A program made the translations under genes and the position numbers. From the NCBI RefSeq assembly GCF_004354985.1, contig NZ_SMSK01000001.1, positions 1,171,066-1,235,065 on the forward strand: a DNA stretch of 64,000 nucleotides. The letters are read 5' to 3'. This stretch comes from Segetibacter sp. 3557_3 (lineage in GTDB: Bacteria > Bacteroidota > Bacteroidia > Chitinophagales > Chitinophagaceae). Under the pieces are notes generated by a model. That model did no database searches. It saw only the letters and a list, made by a program, of their open reading frames with translations, and was not told the DNA's origin. Of the stretch, positions 35,371-44,304 are shown piece after piece (position 1 is the stretch's first letter; every line of letters begins with the position of its first letter).

Positions 35371-35892
35371 ATGAAAAAATACCCTGCCCTATTGCTGCTG
35401 ATGTTTATCTGCGGCAGTTTCAATAACAGTTATGCACAACGTACGGACAGCACAGTCGCAGACAGCCCTACAACGATTATACTCGTGCGGCATGCAGAAA
35501 AAGATACGGTGGGCGGAGACGATCCTGAGCTTTCCGCCGCGGGTAAAAAGCGGTCACAACAACTACAGGCTACGCTAAAACAGTATTTACCAGATGAGTT
35601 TTATTCCACTGCTTACAAAAGAACAAGGCAGACCTTACAGCCTTGGGCCGAAAAGGCTGGTAAAGAAATAAAAGAATACAATCCACAAAACCAGGAAGGC
35701 TTTTCGCAGGAGTTGCTAAAGCTGAGAGGCAAAACGATTGTTGTTGCCGGGCATTCCAATACGGTACCAACACTTGTAAATCTGTTGGAAGGTGCAGCAA
35801 AATACCAGCAATTGCCCGACGGCGTTTACAATAAGATCTATATCGTTACAGTAAGGGGAAAAGCAGTAACGGACAGGGTGATTGAATACTAA
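35371..35892 (+). CDS. Exported histidine phosphatase family protein
   Basis: 173 residues with a signal peptide (ALLLLMFICGSFNNSYAQ). The phosphoglycerate-mutase-like catalytic motif is IILVRHAEKD (His of RHAE becomes phosphorylated), then ELSAAGKKRSQQL, the YSTAYKRTRQT segment and the second His in VVAGHSNTVPTLVNLL. It belongs to the small single-domain branch near SixA-like phosphatases, and acts in the periplasm or outside. The substrate is unknown. It is a single-gene unit, with a hairpin terminator at 35999. Confidence 0.9.
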   Translation: MKKYPALLLLMFICGSFNNSYAQRTDSTVADSPTTIILVRHAEKDTVGGDDPELSAAGKKRSQQLQATLKQYLPDEFYSTAYKRTRQTLQPWAEKAGKEIKEYNPQNQEGFSQELLKLRGKTIVVAGHSNTVPTLVNLLEGAAKYQQLPDGVYNKIYIVTVRGKAVTDRVIEY

Positions 35893-35998
35893 TCCTAAAT
35901 TCAAAAGCTCCGTTTACTTAGCAGTCGAGACTTAGTTCAAAAAAAGTTAGACCCGTCTTGCAAAGATTAAGCATGCTGACCGAATTAGAGGACAACAT

Positions 35999-36040
35999 AA
36001 AAGAGAACAGGTGCCTGGTTGGGCACCTGTTCCCTTTTAA
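35999..36040. terminator. Terminator between convergent genes
   Basis: AAAAGAGAACAGGTGCC pairs with GGCACCTGTTCCCTTTT with one mismatch. T-runs are present on both strands. It ends transcription of the histidine phosphatase gene and of the DUF4197 gene. Confidence 0.8.
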
Positions 36041-36057
36041 GCAAAGTATGTTCACGT

Positions 36058-36807
36058 CTATTGTTTTGAAAATACCTTTTTTAATATGTCGGTTGTTCTT
36101 GCAACAGGATCTTTCCGGATCTTTTGCTCTTCGAGGCTAACCTGGTGGAATATGCCCGCAAGTGCCTTTTCCGTAACGTACGCCGTAAGGTCGGTGTTTA
36201 CCTGGTTTGTGCTAAAACGATTATAGGTCGAGAACAAAGTCGTCCAATATTTGGTAGCATCCACCTTTTCCAGGGATTTCTCAATTACCGGCCTGAAGGC
36301 ATTTGTAAGCTCAAGCGTTGTTTTTGATTTAAGGTAATCGGTTGCGGCAAAGTCCCCACCCTTTAATATTCCTGCAGCATCCTGGATCGTCATCTGCTTA
36401 ATGGCATTGATAAATATCGGTGATGCACTTTTGGCCGCATCTTCAGCGGCCCGGTTCATAGTTAAAACCGCGTTGTCAACCTGCTTGCCAAGGCCAAGTG
36501 CGCGTAGCTTCTGTTCAACTTTCACGGCCTCTGCAGGCATTAATATCTTTACGGCAGCGTCTTTAAAAAAACCATCGACCGCCGAAAGTTTACCCGACCC
36601 TTTTTGAACACCAATGGTAAGTGCTTCCTTTAATCCGTTTGCGATTTCGTTCACCGACAATCCACCCACCTGGCTTCCGTTGCCGCCCAGCACCCTGTCG
36701 ACTGCGCTTTTACCTGTACTATCCTTTCTAAAAATATTTTTAAATCCCTGGGCGTCTGCGCTGACAACCATTACGCACGCCAATAAGAATGTTACAGCTA
36801 ATCTCAT
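36058..36807 (-). CDS. DUF4197 family exported protein
   Basis: 249 residues with a signal peptide (LAVTFLLACVMVVSADAQG). The body is helical and matches the DUF4197 family: GLSVNEIANGLKEALTIGVQKG, KILMPAEAVKVEQKLRALGLG, FVKSASPIFINAIKQMTIQDAAGIL-like and YWTTLFSTYNRFSTNQVNTDLTAYVTEKALAGIF. The family has no known function and is predicted periplasmic or outer-membrane associated. Two ATG starts are three codons apart; I chose the inner one, giving the more usual signal peptide. No linked genes help. Confidence 0.85.
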   Translation of the reverse strand: MRLAVTFLLACVMVVSADAQGFKNIFRKDSTGKSAVDRVLGGNGSQVGGLSVNEIANGLKEALTIGVQKGSGKLSAVDGFFKDAAVKILMPAEAVKVEQKLRALGLGKQVDNAVLTMNRAAEDAAKSASPIFINAIKQMTIQDAAGILKGGDFAATDYLKSKTTLELTNAFRPVIEKSLEKVDATKYWTTLFSTYNRFSTNQVNTDLTAYVTEKALAGIFHQVSLEEQKIRKDPVARTTDILKKVFSKQ

Positions 36808-36909
36808 GATAATCATTTGGCAAGGGAAGCCAAAAACTATACCATGGAAAATGGTGATCGGTGAATATTACTTTTAACTTGCCAAACAGCCTGTTAATAA
36901 TTTAGCAAC

Positions 36910-38037
36910 ATGATCAGTATCTGGGAACGTGAAGCTTTTTACAACGACGCCGATTTTGTAATTGCAGGCGCGGGGTTGTGCGGTTTATGGTGCGCGTGGG
37001 AACTGCGACAAGCCTACCCTAACGCAAAAATTACCCTACTTGAGAAAGAGCACATCAGCTGCGGTGCTTCTACCCGAAACGCCGGTTTTGCTTGTTTTGG
37101 CAGTCCGACCGAGATGCTTAACAACATTGGTTCTATGGGCGAAGATCAGATGTGGCAGGTTGTTGAAATGCGATATAGGGGAATTCAAAAAATCCGGCAG
37201 GTATTTGGCGATGCAGAAATCGACTACGATCATTGCGGCGGCTATGAATGTTTTATTGAAGTGATACAGCCCGAACACAAGATGCGCGAAGTCGTGAAAC
37301 TGCTCAACAAGGGGATGAAAGGAATCACCGGATCAGCTGAAAGCTTCTCCTGGTCAAACAAAAAATTAGAACGTTTTGGGTTTCGGGGAATGGACAGTAT
37401 GGTCGAAAATAGGCTTGAGGGTAGCCTGCATAGCGGTAAACTCGTGAAGGCACTGCTCCGGGCTGTTGTGGCAAGCGGGGTTCAAGTCTTATTTTCTACC
37501 GGGTTAAAAGGGTGGACATCGACAGGCGATTGGGTGCACCTGGATATAGAGCACTGCGAACTGCGGTGCCGGCAACTGCTGATTTGCACTAATGCATTGA
37601 CCGGCGACCTGGCCACAAATACAAACATTATCCCGGCAAGGGGACAGGTACTGGTAACTGCTCCTGTTCCCGGTTTAGCGCTTAAGGGAACCTTTCACTT
37701 TGATGATGGCTACTACTACTTCCGCAACCTGGGCAACCGTATCCTGCTTGGTGGTGCAAGAAACAAATCCTTCGAGGAAGAATACACGCTTACAGAAGGC
37801 ATCAGCAGCGTGATCCAGGATGAACTGGAGCGCTTTCTGAACAGCCATTTGCCTCGCAGGGAGCCTTATTCCATTACGGATCGGTGGAGCGGAACTATGG
37901 CCTTCACCGACGACAAAAAACCTTTTGTTCGTTCTTTAACACAAAATGTGCATGCACTTGTTGCCTGTAACGGCATGGGTGTGGCTTTAACCCCTATTAT
38001 TGCCGAACAGGCAGTACAGTTGTTTAAGGTTAACTAA
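36910..38037 (+). CDS. FAD-dependent amine/amino-acid oxidoreductase (DAO family)
   Basis: 375 residues. The dinucleotide-binding motif is FVIAGAGLCGLWCAWEL at the N-terminus and the ribose-phosphate loop LLEKEHISCGASTRNAGFACFG follows, a flavin-attachment-type sequence seen in glycine/D-amino acid oxidases and related enzymes. The C-terminal part has RWSGTMAFTDDKKPFVR and ACNGMGVALTPIIAEQ. Substrate unknown; it is cytoplasmic by lack of a signal peptide. A glutaminyl cyclase gene follows after about 50 bases with its own promoter element. Confidence 0.85.
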   Translation: MISIWEREAFYNDADFVIAGAGLCGLWCAWELRQAYPNAKITLLEKEHISCGASTRNAGFACFGSPTEMLNNIGSMGEDQMWQVVEMRYRGIQKIRQVFGDAEIDYDHCGGYECFIEVIQPEHKMREVVKLLNKGMKGITGSAESFSWSNKKLERFGFRGMDSMVENRLEGSLHSGKLVKALLRAVVASGVQVLFSTGLKGWTSTGDWVHLDIEHCELRCRQLLICTNALTGDLATNTNIIPARGQVLVTAPVPGLALKGTFHFDDGYYYFRNLGNRILLGGARNKSFEEEYTLTEGISSVIQDELERFLNSHLPRREPYSITDRWSGTMAFTDDKKPFVRSLTQNVHALVACNGMGVALTPIIAEQAVQLFKVN

Positions 38038-38062
38038 ACGGCCGGCCAAGCCTATACTTCCT

Positions 38063-38070
38063 TATTTTTG
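38063..38070 (+). promoter_or_regulatory. Candidate -7 element (TATTTTTG) of the glutaminyl cyclase gene
   Basis: An exact TAnnTTTG match ending 18 bases before the ATG at 38089. As at hppA, an in-frame TTG lies inside the element. Confidence 0.45.
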
Positions 38071-38088
38071 AATTTATACACACGACCA

Positions 38089-38892
38089 ATGTTTAAGCTA
38101 AGCCCTGTTTTATTTTTACTTTTAATCATAAGTTCATGTAACGATAAGGTTGACAGCCAATCAGATGACAATAACTATACGCCAACTCCCCCACCTGCCA
38201 GTATTAGCTATAACCTGCTCGGCACCCATCCCCATGATACCAGTTCATTTACCGAAGGTTTGCAATGGTACGAGGGATCGATATACGAAAGCACGGGAAA
38301 CAAGGGCTTTAGTAAACTGCTTAAAATCAATCCGGGTTCAGGCAAGACTGAAAAAGAACTAAAGCTTGCAGATGAATACTTCGGCGAAGGACTAACTGTC
38401 TTGAGGGATACCATTTACCAGATGACGTGGCAGGAGAAAGTGGTACTGGTTTACGATGCAAAGACCTTTAAGCAAATAAAAACCCTCACCAACGATAACG
38501 AAGGTTGGGGCATGACAACCGATAGTACCTACCTTATTGTTACCGATGGCAGCAGTAACTTGTACTACCGCGACCCATCAACGTTCAGGTTAATCAAAAC
38601 TGTTGGCGTTACCGATAATAACGGGCCTGTTTCCAACATTAATGAGTTGGAGTATGTTGACGGGTTTATTTACGCCAACCTGTGGAACACCAACTACATC
38701 GTGAAGATTGATCCGAATACGGGCAACGTTGTTGGTCGGGTAGACCTTTCTGGTATTCTCGAACAAGCAGTAAAGGAAACCCCGGATCCAAACCGGGGCA
38801 ACGTGCTGAATGGCATTGCTTACAATCCCGAAACCAAAACCTTTCTTGTTACCGGCAAAAACTGGCCGGTAATGTTTGAAATGAAGTTTTAA
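38089..38892 (+). CDS. Glutaminyl-peptide cyclotransferase, plant-like type, lipoprotein
   Basis: 267 residues. It forms N-terminal pyroglutamate on exported peptides and proteins. A lipobox (LLLIISSCND) marks it as an envelope lipoprotein. The body is a five-bladed propeller of the plant-type glutaminyl cyclase family: SFTEGLQWYEGSIYESTGNKG, DTIYQMTWQEKVVLVYDA, GWGMTTDSTYLIVTDGSSNLYYRDP, INELEYVDGFIYANLWNTNYIVKIDP and NGIAYNPETKTFLVTGKNWP. I chose the ATG at 38089 over a TTG seven codons earlier. Many Bacteroidota cell-surface lipoproteins have N-terminal Gln after signal cleavage, so a role in protecting them is plausible. Confidence 0.9.
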   Translation: MFKLSPVLFLLLIISSCNDKVDSQSDDNNYTPTPPPASISYNLLGTHPHDTSSFTEGLQWYEGSIYESTGNKGFSKLLKINPGSGKTEKELKLADEYFGEGLTVLRDTIYQMTWQEKVVLVYDAKTFKQIKTLTNDNEGWGMTTDSTYLIVTDGSSNLYYRDPSTFRLIKTVGVTDNNGPVSNINELEYVDGFIYANLWNTNYIVKIDPNTGNVVGRVDLSGILEQAVKETPDPNRGNVLNGIAYNPETKTFLVTGKNWPVMFEMKF

Positions 38893-38952
38893 GCGGGGTA
38901 TCCTGGTTTTCAGGCGACTGGTCTCCGGGAGTTGGTGCAATCATTGTAAGGA

Positions 38953-39852
38953 TTAACCTGCTTTTTTAATGATGTAGATTACCGAGCTGCATTTTTCGGC
39001 ATCCCCGGTTGCCCGGCTATTCGATACCAGGCCGTTCCACATTGCTGCTGGCAGGTTCCCCCTACCCTTGTACCGTTCACTTAACATACTTACGTAAAAG
39101 CTGTCGAACCACATTGGCCTGGTTTCAACTACGTTAAACCCATGAGATGCCATGAGTGTTTTCATACCTGCGGGTGAAAAGTGGTAAAGGTGACGCGGAA
39201 CATCGTAGGCTGCCCAAAACTCGCCGTAGTGTTTTCCATCGCTGCTGGTATAGTTCGGAACGGCAACGATCAGTGTACCATTTTCGCGCAACAGTTCACC
39301 AAATCTTGCCAGGTAACCATGCAGGTCGTGCACGTGTTCAAGAACGTGCCACATCGTAATGACATCCACGTTTGCTGATGGCAAATCATACAAAGCATCG
39401 AGTGGTTCAAGTGTAATACCATAATTATCCAACGCCTTCTTTCTGGCACTTACATCGGGCTCCAGGCCGGTTACGCTCCAGCCTGCCTTTTTCATTACCC
39501 TTGCAAACGCACCTGTACCGGCGCCTACATCTAACAGGTAACCGGTTGCTGACTGATTAACCTGGTTGACCAGCTGCTGCTTCGTTTTAAGGGTATAGTT
39601 TCGAACAAGGTGATATAAACGATTTACCAGGCCCTCCTTTGTTTCACTGTGCGAAACATAATCTTCAGACTGGTAGTATTTGCCAATGGCATTTGAATCG
39701 GGAACATGCTGGGTAAACCTGATGGTGCACCTGTTGCATTGCCAAACCTCGAACAACGTTTTGCTTACCGTAAAATCCTTACAGGTGAGTGCAGGTGCGA
39801 TCAGGTTGCTCTTGCATGCCGGGCATGCGGTGTAGGTGATATGTGAAGACAT
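38953..39852 (-). CDS. Class I SAM-dependent methyltransferase with Cys-rich N-terminus
   Basis: 299 residues. The N-terminus carries a zinc-ribbon-like pattern with two CxxC pairs (CPACKS, CNRC) about 35 residues apart. The methyltransferase core follows: motif I LLDVGAGTGAFARVMKKAGW, acidic motif GLEPDVSARK, and the HVLEHVHDLHGYLARFGELLRENGTLIVAVPNY segment. This layout is typical of methyltransferases acting on small sugar or lipid substrates in surface polysaccharide synthesis, but the substrate is unknown. The start at 39852 is ATG; an upstream TTG is less likely. Confidence 0.88.
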   Translation of the reverse strand: MSSHITYTACPACKSNLIAPALTCKDFTVSKTLFEVWQCNRCTIRFTQHVPDSNAIGKYYQSEDYVSHSETKEGLVNRLYHLVRNYTLKTKQQLVNQVNQSATGYLLDVGAGTGAFARVMKKAGWSVTGLEPDVSARKKALDNYGITLEPLDALYDLPSANVDVITMWHVLEHVHDLHGYLARFGELLRENGTLIVAVPNYTSSDGKHYGEFWAAYDVPRHLYHFSPAGMKTLMASHGFNVVETRPMWFDSFYVSMLSERYKGRGNLPAAMWNGLVSNSRATGDAEKCSSVIYIIKKAG

Positions 39853-39956
39853 GCGGGCGACAAAGAAAAGCAAAGAATTCTATAAAAATCCCGTGGGCCG
39901 TATAACAGTTTTTTCTACCATTTCATCTTTCTTTACCTTAACGCCCCGAAAGAATA

Positions 39957-41324
39957 ATGATGAGCATTCCAGCTTTGAAGAATCAAATTAGAAAGTCAGG
40001 TTTTTACATCCCCTTCACATTGTATTTCCTGCTGTTTCTAATAGCTGGCTTTGTTGCTTATAAGTGGTTAAACAGTAACCTTCGCGAAGATGCTGATGCC
40101 TTTTCCGACATCTTCCGTTTACTGCTTACAATTGCATTAGCGTTTGCAGGTGTGCTTGTGGTGCTCGCCCTGGCTTCAGTGCTGATCTCATTTTTTTATT
40201 TCACCTGGAACAGAAAAAAAGGCAACGTGGTATTTAAAATCAGCGCCGATCATAAAGCAGGCGAACTGCAACACAAACAAACCGTCCGGCTATTTATGAA
40301 GCCGGTGATTAAACCGTTATTTGGATTTATAAAACTGCGTTTGCAGTACGACCAAAGCTACTTTTCCGATAAGTTTTCGCTTCTTGAAAACAGCAGCAGG
40401 AAATTCTTCAACAATACGCTTGAAGGAACTTATCACTGGCCACTGCCACAAATAAAGGAATACCACGTTCAAAAAGCCATATTATACTTCGAAGACGTGT
40501 TCCAGTTTTTCTCGATTGCTGTAGACCTACCGGCAAACAGCCACTTCTTTACGCAGCCATCGGGCCGAAAGATGAATGACCTTAACGTTGCTCCCAGGAA
40601 AACGGAAGAAACAAATACCCGGATCGAAGAATTGAGAAAAGTTGAAGGGGAATACCTGAACTATAAAAACTTCGAAGGAAACGATGATGTTCGAAGGATT
40701 GTTTGGAAGATTTATGCTAAAAACAAGGAGCTTGTGGTACGTATCCCGGAGATTATGGATCCGTATGCATCGCACATATACCTGTACGCTACTTTCTTCA
40801 CCACGTTCAACGTTAATGGAAATGGTGCCGCCGAAGTGCCCTTTTTGAACTATTTCAAAGTTTTTACCTGGACCGTTTACCAGGATCTTGTAAAACGGGG
40901 ATTTGACGTACGTTTTATTCCTGACCACGAAAAACAGGCACCAAATGTCGCCGATGAGCAGCAGGCGGTTAAATACCGGATTAGCACAAGCAAGTGGCAA
41001 ACCAACAACGAACTGCGAACCTATTGCAAAACAAGCGACGCATCAGTAGTGGTTATCCATTCAATGAGCGACCCGCAACAGGTTCAGGAAATCCTGGAAC
41101 GGCATGGCCGCGATATCAGCTTTGTTTTTGTAAAACTCACCGATAGCTTAAAAAGCCAGAACCCGCTTGCATGGGTGCAATGGCTCTTCGTTCAACACGA
41201 AAAAGATGATATCGAAAAGTACAGGATCGGCTGGAACATCTCGCCACTACGTGCCAGGGTCAGGCAGAATGAGCGGGTAATTGAAGAGATCATTGGCAAG
41301 TACCAGAATGCTGTGGTTTCTTAG
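39957..41324 (+). CDS. DUF58 domain-containing protein
   Basis: 455 residues. Two hydrophobic segments at the N-terminus (FTLYFLLFLIAGFVAYKW, LLLTIALAFAGVLVVLALASVLISFF) anchor it in the membrane, followed by a DUF58 domain with the recognisable segment YLNYKNFEGNDDVRRIVWKIYAKNKELVVRIPE. The rest resembles a VWA-like fold that DUF58 proteins share. It is first in a cluster with a transglutaminase-like protein and a MoxR ATPase. DUF58, transglutaminase-like and MoxR genes occur together in many bacteria, where the MoxR ATPase is thought to act as a chaperone for the others. A repeat copy (D) starts 47 bases after the stop. Confidence 0.88.
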   Translation: MMSIPALKNQIRKSGFYIPFTLYFLLFLIAGFVAYKWLNSNLREDADAFSDIFRLLLTIALAFAGVLVVLALASVLISFFYFTWNRKKGNVVFKISADHKAGELQHKQTVRLFMKPVIKPLFGFIKLRLQYDQSYFSDKFSLLENSSRKFFNNTLEGTYHWPLPQIKEYHVQKAILYFEDVFQFFSIAVDLPANSHFFTQPSGRKMNDLNVAPRKTEETNTRIEELRKVEGEYLNYKNFEGNDDVRRIVWKIYAKNKELVVRIPEIMDPYASHIYLYATFFTTFNVNGNGAAEVPFLNYFKVFTWTVYQDLVKRGFDVRFIPDHEKQAPNVADEQQAVKYRISTSKWQTNNELRTYCKTSDASVVVIHSMSDPQQVQEILERHGRDISFVFVKLTDSLKSQNPLAWVQWLFVQHEKDDIEKYRIGWNISPLRARVRQNERVIEEIIGKYQNAVVS

Positions 41325-41371
41325 CAAATGGGGCGAGCGAACAGCTATTAAAATTCTGCTTAACAACCACG

Positions 41372-41450
41372 GTTTTTTTTTGGGGACCGGCAGTATAGCT
41401 CTGATTTTACATCGTTGCCACGCTCGGTTCAAAGGTTGTTTTTCATAGCG
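41372..41450 (+). repeat. Dispersed 3'-flanking repeat, copy D (diverged)
   Basis: GTTTTTTTTTGGGGACCGGCAG is almost identical to the left end of copy B. After about 17 nt comes ACATCGTTG, as in copy C, then a region aligned weakly to the core. It is 47 bases after the DUF58 gene stop, in the same direction. The remaining 41451-41678 shows no gene. Confidence 0.5.
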
Positions 41451-41678
41451 GCAAAGTAAGACCACAATAGTGAACATCGCCATTATATAGCGTAAGAGAT
41501 ACGGTCAGTGCAGAACTAAGTGTTATATAAAGGGGGTAAGCCCGGTAACAATTAGGTTTGGCGACGATTGCACAAACCGTACAAACTGCATTTTTGAGGT
41601 TCTGCTTCAAAAATGCACCGAAAAAGAGAATTAATAAATGCAGGCGAAACCTGCAAACACTAAACTTGTTTCAACTTA

Positions 41679-44303
41679 ATGCAAATAGGAAAGGTTCATA
41701 GCTGGAAAAAAGTGATCGCGCAATTGTTTTTGCTGGCATTGCCCACAATAGCGCTCGCTTTTTATTTATTATGGAACGTAAACCAGTATTATGCAGTCCT
41801 GCGTAATGAATGGTTTGTTCAGGGCTGGTATTTCGCGGCAGGCATAATTACTGCCATTATTTTTTATAGCTACCGGTTCAGGTTTGTAACCACTGCTGCC
41901 CTCTTGTTTTTATTATACTTCATTGCTTACAAATTACTGGGACGAATAACGGTGGGTGAGTTCGATGCCTTTTTTGTTTCGGTGCAGTTCCTCATATTCA
42001 CTTTCCTGTTTTCCACGGCGTGGATAGCAGGTTACGGATTTTCCCGATCAAGGTACTTTACCATTTTCTGGTCTGTTTTCCTGCTGGCTATGCAGATTAT
42101 CGTGGTCAGTAAAATGGTCGACATCACCGCTGCCCGGCTCATACTTGCATTCGCACCTGTGCTGGTTTATTGTTTTTACATCATCTATACTGCGGAACTC
42201 ATCCGTAATATGAACGAAGATGAGCAGGGCGTAGCCTGGTTTATTACAAAACGGCTGGCCGGTTTTCTACTACTCGCGGGGCTGGTATTGCTTAGCCTGC
42301 TGCTGATTTTCCAGAAAGACTTCAAAGCAATCGAAACCGATTGGGGTGGAGTAAATGGCAAAAGCAATAATGATAAAGGCGGAAAAGAGAGCATGACAAA
42401 AGAGAACCGTGACGGTTCTATAAGCAATAAAGATCAAACCCGTTTAACAAGCTCGCTGTCGAAGGATAAGCGACTTGTTTTTGTCGCCAAACTCGACAAC
42501 TACTTTACGGATGGAAAAACACCCAACCCGCTTTATTTTACTTCAACTTATTATACCCGTTTCGATACGCTTACACAAACGTTCGAAACCGACGACAAAA
42601 TGCCTTACAATGATTTGTTTGCGCCAAATCCTTCCCGTATCCCGCTCTACTTTGCAAAGTCGGATTCAACAGTAATCAAAAACACGAATGCGCCACTGAA
42701 CCGAAAAGTCGTAACAGCCGACGTGTACAAAGTCATCCTTTCACCCGATGAGTTTATAGCACCATCAACAGCCTTCTTTTGCCAACCGATCCCGGTTGAA
42801 AATGAATATAAAAGCCTTTACAAAAGCGCTTATAAGGCAAAGATGTGGGTTAGTGATCTGAATAGCGCCTACTTCATTTATAATCCCGCAGGAAATCAAC
42901 AGCTCAGCGATTTCCAGCAAGTGCGCTTTGAGAAACTCCGCGGTGCCGGCAGTTACGATGGACTGGATAAAAAGTTTATCGATTACTTTACGTTTATGCC
43001 GCACGATGCCGAGTACAACCGTATTCGTGACCTTGCGCTCGAGATTACAAAAGACGCGAAAACAGAAGTGGACAAGATGATCGCTATCCGGGATTACTTT
43101 TTGGGAAAGGACGAATTTGGCCAGCCACTCTTTAAATACAGCGACAATCCCGGCATACCCGGACTGCCGAGTGCAAACAAGCTAAACTATTTTCTTTTTG
43201 AAAACCGGAAAGGCTATTGCGCCTATTATGCAGGTGCAACTTTGTTTTTATTGCGTGCGTTAGGTATCCCGTCGCGTATCGCAGCAGGATTCTTAACGGT
43301 CGACCGGAGCAGCAAAAACCCGGGATGGTATTGGTTTTATGCCGACCAGGCACATGCATGGGTACAGCTGTATTTTCCGGGTTACGGATGGATAGATTTC
43401 GACACTACCGTTCCTGACGCAAACACACAACAATCGCCTCAGCCGGATGGCACCCCGCCAATGAATACGCAAAAGGCTTACCTGGTTGCCGACGGCACTG
43501 CGCTTACCGTTGATACAATTGCAAAACGGGTTACGATGAAGGTGAACAAGGTGTTGTACCACGACCAAAATTTTCCCGCGACAACACCGCCTGAAGTATT
43601 GTTGGATGTATCGGTAGCAACAGTTACAAAAGACACGGGGGCAGCAAAACTTTCCGACATAAAAAAGGGTACCAATATCGTCGCGGTTTCTTACGCTGAA
43701 ATTTTCAAGGATCGGACACCCGAGCCGACGGACAGTTTTGGATCAATTCTGAAAAAGATACCTGTACCCGCACCGATCGACGAAATCAAGATCATGGAAA
43801 CCGAACAGGAGAAAAAGCAGAAGTCATCACTTGCATCTTCCGTATCAAAGCCGGTCGACTGGGTACGCCTGCTTTGGATATCCCTTGCGATTATCGGCGG
43901 TTTCGTTGTGGTCCTGTTCTCGTTGCCATGGTTAATCTGGCAATACCTGAATGCCAAGGCAAAAACAAGTGCGGACCCCCGTAATAAGGCGTACAACATT
44001 TACAATGCGGGAATGTATTACCTGAACCAATTGGGAATGCCACGCGATAACAAAAGTCCAACACAGTACGCCAATGAAACGGACAACCGTTTTGGAACCA
44101 GCTTCGCGGGTTTTTCAAACGTGTACCAAAAATTGAAGTACAGCAAGGTGCCTTTAACACCGGCCGAAGAAAACCTGGTTCGCGAATTTTACCCCGGCTT
44201 TATAACCGCGATCAAAGCAAGGGTACCATTTAAAACAAGGGTGAGTCGCTTCTTGAACATATACAATACGCTACACTACTTTACCAAACCAAAACTAACC
44301 TAG
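41679..44303 (+). CDS. Transglutaminase-like membrane protein
   Basis: 874 residues. About six transmembrane segments occupy the first 215 residues. A soluble region leads to a transglutaminase-like core with the Cys-His-Asp triad: the Cys of RKGYCAYYAGATLFLLRALGIPSRIA, the His of ADQAHAWVQLYFPGYGWIDFDTT, and the Asp that follows. A further hydrophobic segment lies near residue 730 (LLWISLAIIGGFVVVLFSLPWLIW), with a cytoplasmic tail. This plan (membrane, transglutaminase, membrane) matches the DUF3488/transglutaminase family that clusters with DUF58 and MoxR. The reaction may be peptidase-like or cross-linking; it is not established. The next gene starts one base after the stop. Confidence 0.9.
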   Translation: MQIGKVHSWKKVIAQLFLLALPTIALAFYLLWNVNQYYAVLRNEWFVQGWYFAAGIITAIIFYSYRFRFVTTAALLFLLYFIAYKLLGRITVGEFDAFFVSVQFLIFTFLFSTAWIAGYGFSRSRYFTIFWSVFLLAMQIIVVSKMVDITAARLILAFAPVLVYCFYIIYTAELIRNMNEDEQGVAWFITKRLAGFLLLAGLVLLSLLLIFQKDFKAIETDWGGVNGKSNNDKGGKESMTKENRDGSISNKDQTRLTSSLSKDKRLVFVAKLDNYFTDGKTPNPLYFTSTYYTRFDTLTQTFETDDKMPYNDLFAPNPSRIPLYFAKSDSTVIKNTNAPLNRKVVTADVYKVILSPDEFIAPSTAFFCQPIPVENEYKSLYKSAYKAKMWVSDLNSAYFIYNPAGNQQLSDFQQVRFEKLRGAGSYDGLDKKFIDYFTFMPHDAEYNRIRDLALEITKDAKTEVDKMIAIRDYFLGKDEFGQPLFKYSDNPGIPGLPSANKLNYFLFENRKGYCAYYAGATLFLLRALGIPSRIAAGFLTVDRSSKNPGWYWFYADQAHAWVQLYFPGYGWIDFDTTVPDANTQQSPQPDGTPPMNTQKAYLVADGTALTVDTIAKRVTMKVNKVLYHDQNFPATTPPEVLLDVSVATVTKDTGAAKLSDIKKGTNIVAVSYAEIFKDRTPEPTDSFGSILKKIPVPAPIDEIKIMETEQEKKQKSSLASSVSKPVDWVRLLWISLAIIGGFVVVLFSLPWLIWQYLNAKAKTSADPRNKAYNIYNAGMYYLNQLGMPRDNKSPTQYANETDNRFGTSFAGFSNVYQKLKYSKVPLTPAEENLVREFYPGFITAIKARVPFKTRVSRFLNIYNTLHYFTKPKLT

Positions 44304-44304
44304 C

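Noticed and set aside
3777..41450. Integron attC-like sites as an explanation of the repeats
   Set aside because: The copies lie behind genes, as attC sites do, but lack the paired GTTRRRY and RYYYAAC core, and the upstream genes are core genes such as coaD and hppA, not cassettes. No integrase is in the window.
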